63,723 bases of DNA from Muribaculum sp. (GTDB taxonomy: Bacteria > Bacteroidota > Bacteroidia > Bacteroidales > Muribaculaceae). Every line of letters starts with the position of its first letter. Positions within the stretch are counted from its first letter, which is position 1. The notes beneath the pieces are model-generated. The model was not told the DNA's origin and ran no database searches. It saw only the letters and a program-made list of their open reading frames with translations. The stretch lies in the NCBI GenBank assembly GCA_023664085.1, contig JAMPGE010000001.1, forward strand, positions 355,474-419,196, written 5' to 3'. Below, in pieces: positions 43,461 through 52,600 of the stretch. A program made the position numbers and the translations under genes.

Positions 43461-44285
43461 ATGGAATGGTTTGACGCGTTTATTTTAGGGCTGGTGCAGG
43501 GTCTGGCCGAATACCTGCCCATAAGCAGCAGCGGACATCTCGAGATATTCCGGGAGATACTCGGCATAGATCTCCCCTCGGATGAGATCCTGCAGTTTGA
43601 TCTGATCGTACACGCCGCCACGGTGTGCTCCACCATTGTAATTCTATGGCCGATGTTTTCGCGGCTATGCAAGAGTTTCTTCACATTCCGCAGAGACGCT
43701 GACTTTTACTATGTGTGCAAGATTCTTCTGAGCTGTATCCCGGTGGGCATAGTAGGCGTTTTCTTTAAGGATCAAGTGGAATCATTCTTTGGGAATGGTC
43801 TGACGGTAGTGGGCATTTGTCTGTGCATCACCGCGTTGCTTCTCTGTTTTGCCCATTTCAGCGACAGGCTTCCATCAGGGCGGATGCTTCCGGCATCGCG
43901 CGGTCGCGACATCACCTGGCTTGATTCTCTGGTGATCGGATGCGCTCAGGCGGTGGCGGTGCTCCCCGGCCTCAGCCGGTCCGGCACCACGATAGCCACG
44001 GGCATACTCATAGGCGACAAACGCGAAAAGGTAGCCTCTTTTTCCTTCCTGATGGTCATAATCCCAATTTTGGGAGAGGCGCTGCTCGACGTAAAGGATA
44101 TCGTAAGTGCCGACAGCACCGCGGCCAACATATCGGCCGTTAGTCTGCTGATAGGGTTCGTGACCAGTTTTGCCGTGGGATGCGCGGCCTGCAAATGGAT
44201 GCTCGCCCTTGTGAAGAAAGGAAAACTTGTATGGTTTGCCATATACTGTGTGCTGATGGGAATCATCTGCCTGTTATGGCACTGA
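43461..44285 (+). CDS. uppP: Undecaprenyl-diphosphatase
   Basis: Integral membrane phosphatase (274 residues) that recycles undecaprenyl diphosphate to the monophosphate used by all lipid-carrier glycan pathways, including the two initiators in this window. Family motifs: VQGLAEYLPISSSGHLEIF near the N-terminus and VLPGLSRSGTTIATGI in the middle. The position equivalent to the first glutamate of the EGLTE motif is Gln. Loss or excess of this protein alters bacitracin tolerance in other bacteria. It sits 3 bases after the DUF3098 gene. Confidence 0.95.
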   Translation: MEWFDAFILGLVQGLAEYLPISSSGHLEIFREILGIDLPSDEILQFDLIVHAATVCSTIVILWPMFSRLCKSFFTFRRDADFYYVCKILLSCIPVGIVGVFFKDQVESFFGNGLTVVGICLCITALLLCFAHFSDRLPSGRMLPASRGRDITWLDSLVIGCAQAVAVLPGLSRSGTTIATGILIGDKREKVASFSFLMVIIPILGEALLDVKDIVSADSTAANISAVSLLIGFVTSFAVGCAACKWMLALVKKGKLVWFAIYCVLMGIICLLWH

Positions 44286-44367
44286 GGAATTCAATAAAAG
44301 ATCTGACCGTGAAATGCCGACGAAAGGCGTTTTAGAAAGAAGAATTCAGAACCAATCCCCAGAGATA

Positions 44368-45132
44368 ATGGATTTTATCACCGGAGAAATTATAAAAATC
44401 GACAAACCCTACGGCTGGACATCGTTTGATGCGGTGAAGCGTCTGAGAGGCGCGTTGCAAAGGAGGCTCGGTCTTAAGAAATTCAAGGTGGGCCATGCTG
44501 GCACACTCGATCCGCTGGCTACGGGCGTGCTGATAGTGTGTACCGGCCGGTCCACGCGCAGTATCGACACGCTGCAGGCCGGAGAAAAGGAATATGTGGC
44601 CACACTCAGGCTGGGAGCCACCACTCCCAGTTACGATCTTGAGACTGAAATCGATGCCACTTACCCCACGGATCACATCACCCTCGATATGGTGAAAGAA
44701 GTTTTGCCCCGCTTTGTGGGCAGCGTGATGCAGGTACCTCCGATATATTCCGCGGTGAAGGTAGACGGCAAACGGGCCTACAAATTCGCCCGTAAGGGCA
44801 AGGAAGTGGAATTGAAAGCCAAATCCCTTGAGATACCGGAGATCGAAGTGGTAAGCTTCGAAGGCAATGATCTTACACTTCGCATAGTCTGCAGCAAAGG
44901 AACATATATCCGGGCCCTTGCCCGCGACATAGGACAGGCCCTTGGGAGCGGCGCGCATCTCATTGCATTGCGGCGTACACGTGTAGGGGATGTCAATATT
45001 CAGGATTGCCTCACTGTGGATGAGGCCCTACAGATGATTGGGGAATGTGAACTCACATTTCCGGAAGATTATCGCCTTCCCCAGGAGAGGACGGCGCTCT
45101 TGTCTAACGAGCGAAAACCTGAAATGAAGTGA
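44368..45132 (+). CDS. truB: tRNA pseudouridine(55) synthase
   Basis: Makes pseudouridine at position 55 in the T-loop of tRNAs. It is 254 residues from MDFITGEIIKIDKPYGW. An in-frame ATG at 44314 would add 18 residues that lack family likeness. Motifs: IDKPYGWTSFDAV, GHAGTLDPLATGVL with the catalytic aspartate, and GTYIRALARDIGQ. It follows uppP with an 82-base gap and precedes queA by 60 bases, a conserved Bacteroidetes order. Confidence 0.95.
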   Translation: MDFITGEIIKIDKPYGWTSFDAVKRLRGALQRRLGLKKFKVGHAGTLDPLATGVLIVCTGRSTRSIDTLQAGEKEYVATLRLGATTPSYDLETEIDATYPTDHITLDMVKEVLPRFVGSVMQVPPIYSAVKVDGKRAYKFARKGKEVELKAKSLEIPEIEVVSFEGNDLTLRIVCSKGTYIRALARDIGQALGSGAHLIALRRTRVGDVNIQDCLTVDEALQMIGECELTFPEDYRLPQERTALLSNERKPEMK

Positions 45133-45192
45133 TTTGGAGTCCGCCTCATAAACATTTCTTAAGTTTTCGTAAAAAGGTTAATTCACTTCAAT

Positions 45193-46245
45193 ATGAAACT
45201 CTCTCAGTTTAAATTCAAATTACCCGAGGAGCTGATAGCTCAGTATCCGTCTGAGAATCGCGACGAATGTCGCATGATGTTGGTGAATGCGCGCGACGGC
45301 AGCATTTCCCATCTCACATTTAAGGAAATCATCAATTACTTCGACGAAGGCGACGTGATGGTTTTCAACGATACCAAAGTGTTTCCCGCCCGTCTCTACG
45401 GCAACAAGGAGAAGACCGGGGCATGTATAGAAGTGTTTTTGCTACGCGAACTGAATGCCGAAAACAAATTCTGGGACGTCCTTGTGGAGCCCGCACGCAA
45501 AATACGCATCGGCAATAAACTCTACTTCGGCGAAGATGATTCGATGGTGGCCGAAGTGATTGATAATACCACCTCCCGCGGTCGCACCCTGCGATTTCTC
45601 TATGAAGGCGATCACGAAGAATTTAAAGATGTGCTGTACTCCATGGGCTTCCCGCCGCTTCCGGAATATATCCGCCGCAAGCCCGAACCCGAGGATACCG
45701 AGCGCTATCAGACCATATATGCCCGCAAGGAGGGAGCCGTGATGGCTCCGGCTGCCGGCATGCACTTCAGCCGCGAACTGATGAAGCGTCTTGAGATAAA
45801 GGGAGTGGAACGCGGATTCCTTACCCTCCACAGCGGCCGCGGTAATTTCCGCATGATCGATGTGGAAGACCTTACCAAGCACCGTATGGATTCCGAGGAG
45901 ATGATAATCGACGAGGATCTGGTGGAACTGGTCAACAATGCCCATGACGCCGGCAAACGTATCTGCGCCGTGGGCACATCCACGATGCGTGCCCTTGCCT
46001 CCGCCGTATGTATGAACGGACACCTCATGACATATGAGGGATGGACCAACCGCTTTATCTTTCCGCCCTACGATTTCACAGTGTGCAACGCCATGGTCTC
46101 CAACTTCCATATGCCCTACAGCACCATGCTTATGATGGTGGCGGCCTTTGGAGGCTATGACCTCGTGATGAAGGCATATGCCGAGGCTATCAAGGAAGGC
46201 TACAAGTTCGGAGCCTACGGCGACGCCATGCTGATACTCCGCTGA
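45193..46245 (+). CDS. queA: S-adenosylmethionine:tRNA ribosyltransferase-isomerase
   Basis: Transfers and isomerises the ribosyl part of S-adenosylmethionine to make epoxyqueuosine at wobble position 34. It is 350 residues. Motifs: [55 protein letters not shown] (read as PLPEYIRR and ERYQTIYA), [22 protein letters not shown] and [15 protein letters not shown]. Other queuosine genes are not in the window. A large antisense frame over this gene and its neighbour is not coding. Confidence 0.96.
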   Translation: MKLSQFKFKLPEELIAQYPSENRDECRMMLVNARDGSISHLTFKEIINYFDEGDVMVFNDTKVFPARLYGNKEKTGACIEVFLLRELNAENKFWDVLVEPARKIRIGNKLYFGEDDSMVAEVIDNTTSRGRTLRFLYEGDHEEFKDVLYSMGFPPLPEYIRRKPEPEDTERYQTIYARKEGAVMAPAAGMHFSRELMKRLEIKGVERGFLTLHSGRGNFRMIDVEDLTKHRMDSEEMIIDEDLVELVNNAHDAGKRICAVGTSTMRALASAVCMNGHLMTYEGWTNRFIFPPYDFTVCNAMVSNFHMPYSTMLMMVAAFGGYDLVMKAYAEAIKEGYKFGAYGDAMLILR

Positions 46246-46254
46246 TTTCCCAAG

Positions 46255-47442
46255 ATGAGAATCCTGTTTCTTATCAGATGGTTTCCGCAATACGGGGGAG
46301 TGGAGAGGATCTCCGCTCTCTTGGCCAATGAATTGGCCAGACGTGGGTGGCAACCATATATTTATGCGGCAAAGGGCAATGCCAACGCCGACACGTTTGT
46401 CCTTGACGAAAGAGTCACCGTGAAAATAGAGGGAGATCGCCTTGATCCGGAGGCGGCCGCCGCCTACGTGGCCGCTCAGAAAATCGATGTGGTCGTGAAT
46501 CAGGTGCCCTACATCACAGAAATTCCGGTGATTGATGCCGTAAAGAGCCGTACGGGAGTGCCTGTGGTGAGCGTGATCCACATGGACCCCCGCAACCATT
46601 ATGAGATGGGAAGGCCCATGCGCGAAAATTCCACGCCTTTCTCGTATGTGCTTAAGAAAATAGGCTGGCCATTGTATAAAATATGGAGCCTGCGTCGCGT
46701 GAAGCGGATGAATCTCCATTATATATCGGTGTCGGACGTGATGATGATGCTCTCTCCGGCATATGTGCCGGCCTACGGCACACTGCACGGTATGACGGCT
46801 GATCAGATTCAGAAAAAGATAAAATCCATACCCAATTTCCTGCCGGACGAAAGCTATGTGGAGGAAACGAAGCGGGAGGAATTGCTTAGCGGCAAACGGA
46901 AGGAAATAATCTTTGTAGGGCGCGTCACGGAGCATCAGAAACGGATATCGCGACTGCTGCGCATCTGGGAGAAGTTCGCGCCCTACCATCCGGAATGGAA
47001 TCTTACGCTTGTGGGCGACGGTAATTCTATGGAAAAGAGTCGGCGCTACGTCTCCGGGCATGGCATAGAGAGAATATCTTTCGAAGGATTTCGCGACGAT
47101 GTGCGCGGTTATTATCGGCGCGCGTCGGTGTTTGTGCTGGTGTCGGACAGCGAAGGCTTCCCCATGTCGCAGATCGAAGCTATGCGGGAAGGATGCGTCA
47201 GCGTGTGCTACGACTCCTATCTGGCTCTTGAGGATATCGTTAGCGACGGAGTGGAGGGCTTCAACATTCCATTTGAGGATGAAGAAAGGTTTCTGGCCGC
47301 ACTTCATCAGCTTGCAAATGATGAGGAGATGCTCCGAAGGATGCAGAAATCCGCTATGGAAAAGGCGGCAAAGTATTGTGCATCAGCCGTCGTGCCTATG
47401 TGGGAAGAGGTGCTGAAAAATTTGGCGCAAAAAAAAGATTAA
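46255..47442 (+). CDS. Family 4 glycosyltransferase
   Basis: GT-B retaining glycosyltransferase of 395 residues. The N-terminus has FLIRWFPQYGGVERIS, with the glycine loop of GT4 enzymes. The C-terminal half has IIFVGRVTEHQKRISRLLRIW, LTLVGDGN, FEGFRDDVRGYYRRASVFVLVSDSEGFPMSQIEAM (read as FEGFRDDV and SDSEGFPMSQIEAM) with the donor-binding ExxxxxxxE pattern. Donor and acceptor unknown. It starts 9 bases after queA and ends the operon. Its last bases overlap the terminator of the convergent small RNA candidate. Confidence 0.9.
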   Translation: MRILFLIRWFPQYGGVERISALLANELARRGWQPYIYAAKGNANADTFVLDERVTVKIEGDRLDPEAAAAYVAAQKIDVVVNQVPYITEIPVIDAVKSRTGVPVVSVIHMDPRNHYEMGRPMRENSTPFSYVLKKIGWPLYKIWSLRRVKRMNLHYISVSDVMMMLSPAYVPAYGTLHGMTADQIQKKIKSIPNFLPDESYVEETKREELLSGKRKEIIFVGRVTEHQKRISRLLRIWEKFAPYHPEWNLTLVGDGNSMEKSRRYVSGHGIERISFEGFRDDVRGYYRRASVFVLVSDSEGFPMSQIEAMREGCVSVCYDSYLALEDIVSDGVEGFNIPFEDEERFLAALHQLANDEEMLRRMQKSAMEKAAKYCASAVVPMWEEVLKNLAQKKD

Positions 47443-47492
47443 TTGTCTCGCGACAACTAATCCTCTAACCTTAAATCTAATACCATGAAAAA
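47429..47492 (-). ncRNA. Putative small RNA gene with own promoter and terminator
   Basis: A minus-strand promoter (47530-47499) is followed by about 65 transcribed bases and a strong terminator: an 11-bp stem (47462-47452 with 47447-47437) capped by GCGA, a GNRA tetraloop, then eight T (47436-47429). One stem position pairs only as G-U in minus-strand RNA, which sets the strand. The 5' half contains ATGG, 19 bases, GGATTAG, shared with the candidate upstream of nnr. A nine-codon frame (starting ATGGTATTAG) exists but ends inside the terminator stem. The 3' end is antisense to the last 14 bases of the GT4 gene. Confidence 0.72.
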
Positions 47493-47498
47493 CACGTG

Positions 47499-47530
47499 CA
47501 AAGGTAATATCATAGAATAAAAAAAGCAAA
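47499..47530 (-). promoter_or_regulatory. Promoter of the small RNA candidate
   Basis: Minus strand: TTTG (47530-47527), exactly 20 bases, TACCTTTG (47506-47499). It is identical in boxes and spacing to the promoters of tRNA-Ser and nnr. Confidence 0.75.
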
Positions 47531-47850
47531 TTTTTGGCGTTAAAAATTCTGTCAAAAGAGATAAATTTTGTAAAAATTTGAAAGTTTTAAAGAAGATTTA
47601 GAAAGTTTTTCTATCAAATTGATATTTGGATAAGACGGATTAAGAAGGAGAGAGGGCTTAATTTTGAGTTTTTATGAAGGGGGATGGGCAAATTCTGGCA
47701 ATTTGACAAAATGACAAATTGACAAGATGGAAATCGTAAAAAAAGCTAACGGAGAAACCGGAAAGGGAAAAAAGTAAAGAAAGAAGAGGCCGTAAAGAAA
47801 ATGGAGATGGGATTGTAAATGAATTCTTTCCGTGAAAAAGGGATAATAAA
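47531..47850. other. AT-rich intergenic region
   Basis: No gene is supported between the small RNA promoter and the rubrerythrin terminator. The sequence is A/T-rich with a short run of related TTGACAAA-type motifs around 47700-47730. An 80-codon open frame at 47819-48061 runs through the terminator and into rubrerythrin antisense and is not coding. Confidence 0.5.
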
Positions 47851-47854
47851 AGAA

Positions 47855-47883
47855 AAGCGGCCGCTGAATCAAGGCGGCCGCTT
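47855..47883 (-). terminator. Terminator of rubrerythrin
   Basis: AAGCGGCCGC (47855-47864) pairs perfectly with GCGGCCGCTT (47874-47883) over a 9-base loop. On the minus strand it is followed by TTTTCTTTTATTATC. It lies about 145 bases beyond the rubrerythrin stop codon. Confidence 0.75.
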
Positions 47884-48027
47884 ATATAGGATCATACCGG
47901 AGATGGAAGCATACTTGGATTTCTCCTCTAGGTATATTAGAGATTATATGTATGTATCAATTTTAAATACAGACTTGTATATAAAGGGTAATGCTTTGAA
48001 AGCACACAAATTCAGCGATTCTAAAAT

Positions 48028-48621
48028 TTATACGTTATCTTCCAGACGCTGGAAGTGCTGATAAGGATGTGCGCATGCCGGGCATTTGGCGGGAGGCGTC
48101 ACGCCCTCATATACGTATCCGCATACAAGGCATTGCCATTTGATGGGCTTGCCGTCTTCGCTTTTCCAGACTGTACCGTTCTCGATACGCTCCCTCATCT
48201 TGTTGAAACGGGCCTCGTGGTGCGATTCGATTGTGGCGATGGCTGCGAAGCGGGTCGCGATTTCGTCGAATCCCTCTTCTTTGGCAATCTTTGCGGCTTC
48301 CACATATGCGTCCACGCCTTCTCTTTGCTCTTCGGAAGCGGCGATCTTGAGATTGTTGACGGTATTGTCCATAACGCCCAGATCCACACCTACCGGAGCC
48401 GGCGTGATGGCGTTTTCCTGCAGATATTTCAGAAATATCTTGGCATGGCGGAGTTCGTTGGCGGCAGTCTCCTGAAATATGTTGGCATACTGGAAGTAGT
48501 TTTCTTTCTGGGCCTGCTGGCCATAGAAAGTGTAACGGGTCACGGCTGTGGATTCTGCTACGTAAGAGTTGGCAAGAATTTTTTCGGTTTTAGTGCCTTT
48601 AAGGCTTTTCTGGTCTGACAT
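48028..48621 (-). CDS. rbr: Rubrerythrin
   Basis: Non-heme di-iron peroxidase of anaerobes (197 residues) that reduces hydrogen peroxide in the cytoplasm. The ferritin-like four-helix part carries the Glu and His ligands in VAESTAVTRYTFY, TAANELRHAKIF, ASEEQREGVDAY and IATIESHHEARF. The C-terminal rubredoxin domain has the CxxC pairs WQCLVCGYVYEG and KCPACAHP binding one iron. It is divergent from recO. A dedicated promoter was not resolved, but the long hairpin at 48663-48692 lies in its upstream region. Confidence 0.97.
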   Translation of the reverse strand: MSDQKSLKGTKTEKILANSYVAESTAVTRYTFYGQQAQKENYFQYANIFQETAANELRHAKIFLKYLQENAITPAPVGVDLGVMDNTVNNLKIAASEEQREGVDAYVEAAKIAKEEGFDEIATRFAAIATIESHHEARFNKMRERIENGTVWKSEDGKPIKWQCLVCGYVYEGVTPPAKCPACAHPYQHFQRLEDNV

Positions 48622-48662
48622 AGTATTATTTATTTAAATTGTTATTAAATTTGCAGCCATGG

Positions 48663-48692
48663 GAAGCATCCGGCCCATGCCGGGGATGCTTC
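48663..48692. other. Strong hairpin in the rbr-recO divergent region
   Basis: GAAGCAT (48663-48669) pairs with ATGCTTC (48686-48692) and CCGGC (48670-48674) with GCCGG (48679-48683), with a two-base bulge and a 4-base loop. A plus-strand TAAATTTG box (48646-48653) lies just before it, so the hairpin may be in the recO 5' leader; it could equally lie in the rbr leader. Confidence 0.5.
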
Positions 48693-48766
48693 TTCCGTTG
48701 GCCATAGGGTTATATACATTATCTTCTATTTTGAATAACAATACAGTGCTTGAATAGTTCTTACAG

Positions 48767-49492
48767 ATGCAGGAAAAACTCAACGGAATCGTAATCGACA
48801 TAATCCGGCATAATGACCGATACAACGTGGTGACGCTCTACACGCGCAGCCGCGGACGCCTTTCTTTTCTTTCACCCGTAGGCAAGGGCAGAAACGCGTC
48901 TCTCAGAGCCGCAAGGATAGCACCGCTGGCATGGCTGGATGCGGAGGTGAATTTCAAGGGTGGCAGAGAACTCCAGATTCTCTCGAATATCTCTCTGCAT
49001 CGGGTATGGCACTCGTTGTATTTCGATCCAGTGAAAAGTGCGCTCACCCTTTTTGTAAGCGAGTTTCTCAACCGGTTGATGCGCACCTCTTCTCCGGACA
49101 GTGCCGCGTTCAGCGATATTGCGGCATATGTTGAAGCCCTCGACACGGCCGGAGGCAGTGTGGCGAATTATCACATACTTTTTCTCATCACGATGATGGA
49201 CAGCATGGGCATAAGGCCGCATGTGGATTCCGAGGGCGGTTGGTTTGATATGCGAGCGGGAGAATTCACGGAATTTCGCCCTGCGCATCCCGATTATCTC
49301 GCCCCGCAGGATACTGAAGCCATGAAGCATCTGCTTCGTATGAACTCTCGCAATGAGAGCAGATTCCGCCTAAGCGGCTCGGAGCGTACGGCCATACTTC
49401 GCAGGCTCTTGCAATACTATGAGATTCATCTACCTGGGGCCGGACGCCTAAAATCCCTTTTAGTGCTCCGCGATGTATTCTCCAACGGATAA
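48767..49492 (+). CDS. recO: DNA repair protein RecO
   Basis: Mediator that helps load RecA on single-stranded DNA with RecR. It is 241 residues. The N-terminal OB fold reads LNGIVIDIIRHNDRYNVVTLYTRSRGRLSFLSPVG (recognised as GIVIDIIRHNDRYNVV and GRLSFLSPV). A helical middle and an acidic C-terminus follow. The zinc-finger cysteines of some RecO proteins are absent. It is convergent with the LRR island, from which it is separated by a 33-bp inverted repeat. Confidence 0.88.
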   Translation: MQEKLNGIVIDIIRHNDRYNVVTLYTRSRGRLSFLSPVGKGRNASLRAARIAPLAWLDAEVNFKGGRELQILSNISLHRVWHSLYFDPVKSALTLFVSEFLNRLMRTSSPDSAAFSDIAAYVEALDTAGGSVANYHILFLITMMDSMGIRPHVDSEGGWFDMRAGEFTEFRPAHPDYLAPQDTEAMKHLLRMNSRNESRFRLSGSERTAILRRLLQYYEIHLPGAGRLKSLLVLRDVFSNG

Positions 49493-49534
49493 AAGAGGAG
49501 AGTTTAGAGTCGAGAGATGTTTATAGGTTAGAGT

Positions 49535-49609
49535 CGAGAGTTTAGAGTCGAGAGTCGAGAGATGTTTTATAACAATAAACATCTCTCGACTCTCGACTCT
49601 AAACTCTCG
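49535..49609. terminator. 33-bp inverted repeat between recO and the LRR island
   Basis: A perfect 33-bp inverted repeat (49535-49567 with 49577-49609) with a 9-base loop, built from repeated GAGTCGAGAG motifs, separates convergent recO and the LRR gene. It may act as a bidirectional terminator. Extra partial copies of the same motif (49497-49534) precede it. The right flank matches the flank of the second LRR gene at 56000-56028. Confidence 0.75.
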
Positions 49610-49616
49610 GCTATTC

Positions 49617-52600
49617 TTATACCGCTATTTTGTATGAGCGGTTTCCGCACACTATAATGTAGACGCCGTGAGACAAGGTGTGGTTGTGGCTTGCGTCGCG
49701 ACTTATGACTTTGCCGTCGATGGTGCAGATGGAGAAATTGCCCTGGATTTCATCACTGTTTACAATCAGAGTGTTGCCTTCAATGCGGAAGGGAGGGGCC
49801 ACATCTGTTTGAATGGAATCCACCGAATTCTCCGCTGCGAAGTCATACTCCTCGATGTTTATAAATAGTTCCCAGAAGGTGGCTTCGCTGTATTTCGATT
49901 TGGATCCTTTGGGCACGTAAAGCACCGTGTAGTAGTTATAGAGATAATCCAGAAAATCTTCGGGATCCGTAATGATTACTTCCGGTGGTTCCGGAGCCTG
50001 GATGTAAATGCTTTCCAAGGTGGGAATCCTATCAACATCTAAATAAGACCTCCGTACTGAATAATATATAGAATTGTAGGCAATTTGCTTCAGATTTTTG
50101 CCAAACCGGATTTCTTTCAAGTCCGATGTATAGAATGCATATTCTGGGATAGAAGTGATGCCTTCTCCTATGGATGCGAATTCCAAATTAGTGTTGCGGA
50201 AACAACCCTTTCCCAATTCCGTGACATTATCGGGAACTGTAAGCTGGGTAATGCGTGTGTTGTAAAAACTGTTGTTTCCTATTTTCGTGACGCTATTGGG
50301 AATTGTCAGTTCGGCAATATTCGTGTTGAAAAAACTGTTGTTTCCTATTTCCGTGACGCTATTGGGAATTGTCAGTTCGGCAATACGTGTGGAGCTAAAG
50401 CATTCGTCTTCTATTTTCGTGACGCTATTGGGAATGGTTATCTCAGTAATACTTGTGTTGAGAAAGCATGCGGCCCCTATTTCCTTGACGCTGTTGGGGA
50501 TTGTCACCTTAGTAAGTTTTGAATTGTAGAAGGCCCCCATCCCTAATTTGGAAACGCCGTCAGGAATCGATACCTCGGTAATACCCGATCCGGTGAATGC
50601 AAGTGTGCCGATAGTCTCCAAGGATGAGGGTAGGGAGATGCCGGTAAGCGGCATGTTGGCAAAGGCTCCGTCGGCTATATCTTTCACTCCTTCGGTAAGA
50701 GGGATATGTGTGATAATGCCGTTATTATCATAGATAGGTTTGTTGAGATTGAAGGGGTTGTTGTAACTATAATAATATTTAAGATAATAAGGGAAATTGG
50801 AGTCATATTCGGGACTGTGTTTTATCTCGGTGAGTTTGGAGGATTCGGCCCAACTGTTAAAATCATTTATTACAACTTTCAAGACTCTGAATCCCTTGAA
50901 TGCGTCTGCTCCAATTTTTTTAGGTATACTTCCTTCGAAGATCAGATGCTCAACCTCCCAGTTCATGAATGCCGAAGGATATATCTCATCGATCCCGGAA
51001 GGTACTCTTAGTTCATAATCACAAGTCTGGTCTTTTACAATGACCTTGATATCAGGGTGTGAATAAAGAGGATTGCCAATGTATGCATAGGAATAAAATC
51101 CTTTTCCTTCGGGCTTGACCTCTTCATAATTCATTTTGATCCGGAGCCATGCTTGAAGATTGTCGATGGTAATGGTCTTCAATGAAGAAGCTTTGGTCCA
51201 ATCTGTCAAAAACAGCTTGATGGTAGGAGGAAGGGTTAACGATTCGAAATAGGGATGTGTTTTGAATCCTAAAGTGGTCACCGTATATGTGGTACCTTCC
51301 GCACTAACGTATGCGGGGATGTCGATATCCTTTCGATATATCGGCACTTCGGCAAGCGTGGCTTCTCCTTTCACCGGCGTGTCAAGGAAAAAGGTCAATC
51401 CATCCGATTCCAGGGCAACCGGATCGGGAGAGGGTGCATAGATATCGAAATTGGAGAAATCGATTTCCTCGATATTTTCAAATATCTTCCAGTCGCTGTC
51501 AAGATATGATGTTTTTGCACCGACGGGTACATACAGAGTGCCCAACAATACAGTTTCTTCATCGAATACTCTTTCTCCTATAAAAGAAGGTGGCACATCC
51601 GACATGGCATAGATTCGGCGTATTTTCTTACATCCATCAAAGGCTGAAGAATAAATGTCCCTAACCCCCACTCCGAGCACCAACTTGCCAAGGTTGCTGC
51701 AATTCAGGAATGCGTCCTTTCCGATGTATTTCACTGCATTGCCTATAATCACACTTGTGAGGATCCTGAAGTTTTTAAACTCCTCATCATATATTTCCGT
51801 GAATATACCATCGGGCACCACAATCGCGGTGGTCGGCTTGGAATCAACAATAAGGGATTCGATATTTTCATTGAAGAGACTTGTCCGAGGATGTCTTTCG
51901 AACCATTTTTCAAAAGAAGGAAGAATTAATTCCCGGATATTGGAATCCTCATAAAAGGAATCTGATGCAATCAAAGCCGGCACTTCCTTAAAATCGAGAG
52001 TAGAGAGATTGGTCAGCCCCGCAAAGGCACCTTGGCCTATCACGGCTCCATCCTGAGTAAAAGAAAGTTGATTCGTCACTTCGTTACCGTTGATGCTCAG
52101 ACTGTGAGCATAGTAGATTGGGTTGGTGTAGGTGACTGAATATTCCTTCGGGCCCCAGAAATATGTATCCGCATCTTTGACATATTGTCTTATGCTGAGC
52201 CAATCTTCCTTCTTAAATGAGTTGGCACTCCAGCTCCAGATATAGTCGATATTAACCTTTTCCAGACGATAGCATTTCTCAAAAGAACTCACCCCGACCT
52301 TGGTGACGTTGCCCTTTACATCCAGAGATTTAATGAATGTGGCATTATAGAATGCACCATCCTTTATTTCAGTGATGTCTTCCGGGATTACAATGTCTGT
52401 GGCGAGTTTGCCGTCTACATATAATTTAGCCCCTGCCTTGATGGGATTGCAGTAGATGTTGATATCGGAATATATGTAGGATTTGTCGTATGATATTGTA
52501 GTGCCGTTTTTTGGCGGGAATGAGATATTAAGCCATGTCCGGATATCCGGCACGTTTATTCTTTCGATCCTAATCCATTCCCATTCTCCTTCAAACCGTT

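Noticed and set aside
45442..47307. 621-codon minus-strand open frame opposite queA and the GT4 gene
   Set aside because: Antisense to two well-supported genes, His-rich and without family features. A by-product of codon bias.
47819..48061. 80-codon frame downstream of rubrerythrin
   Set aside because: Runs through the rubrerythrin terminator and into its coding region in antisense.
50085..50529. Plus-strand frames over the LRR array
   Set aside because: Antisense shadows produced by the 66-bp tandem repeat.
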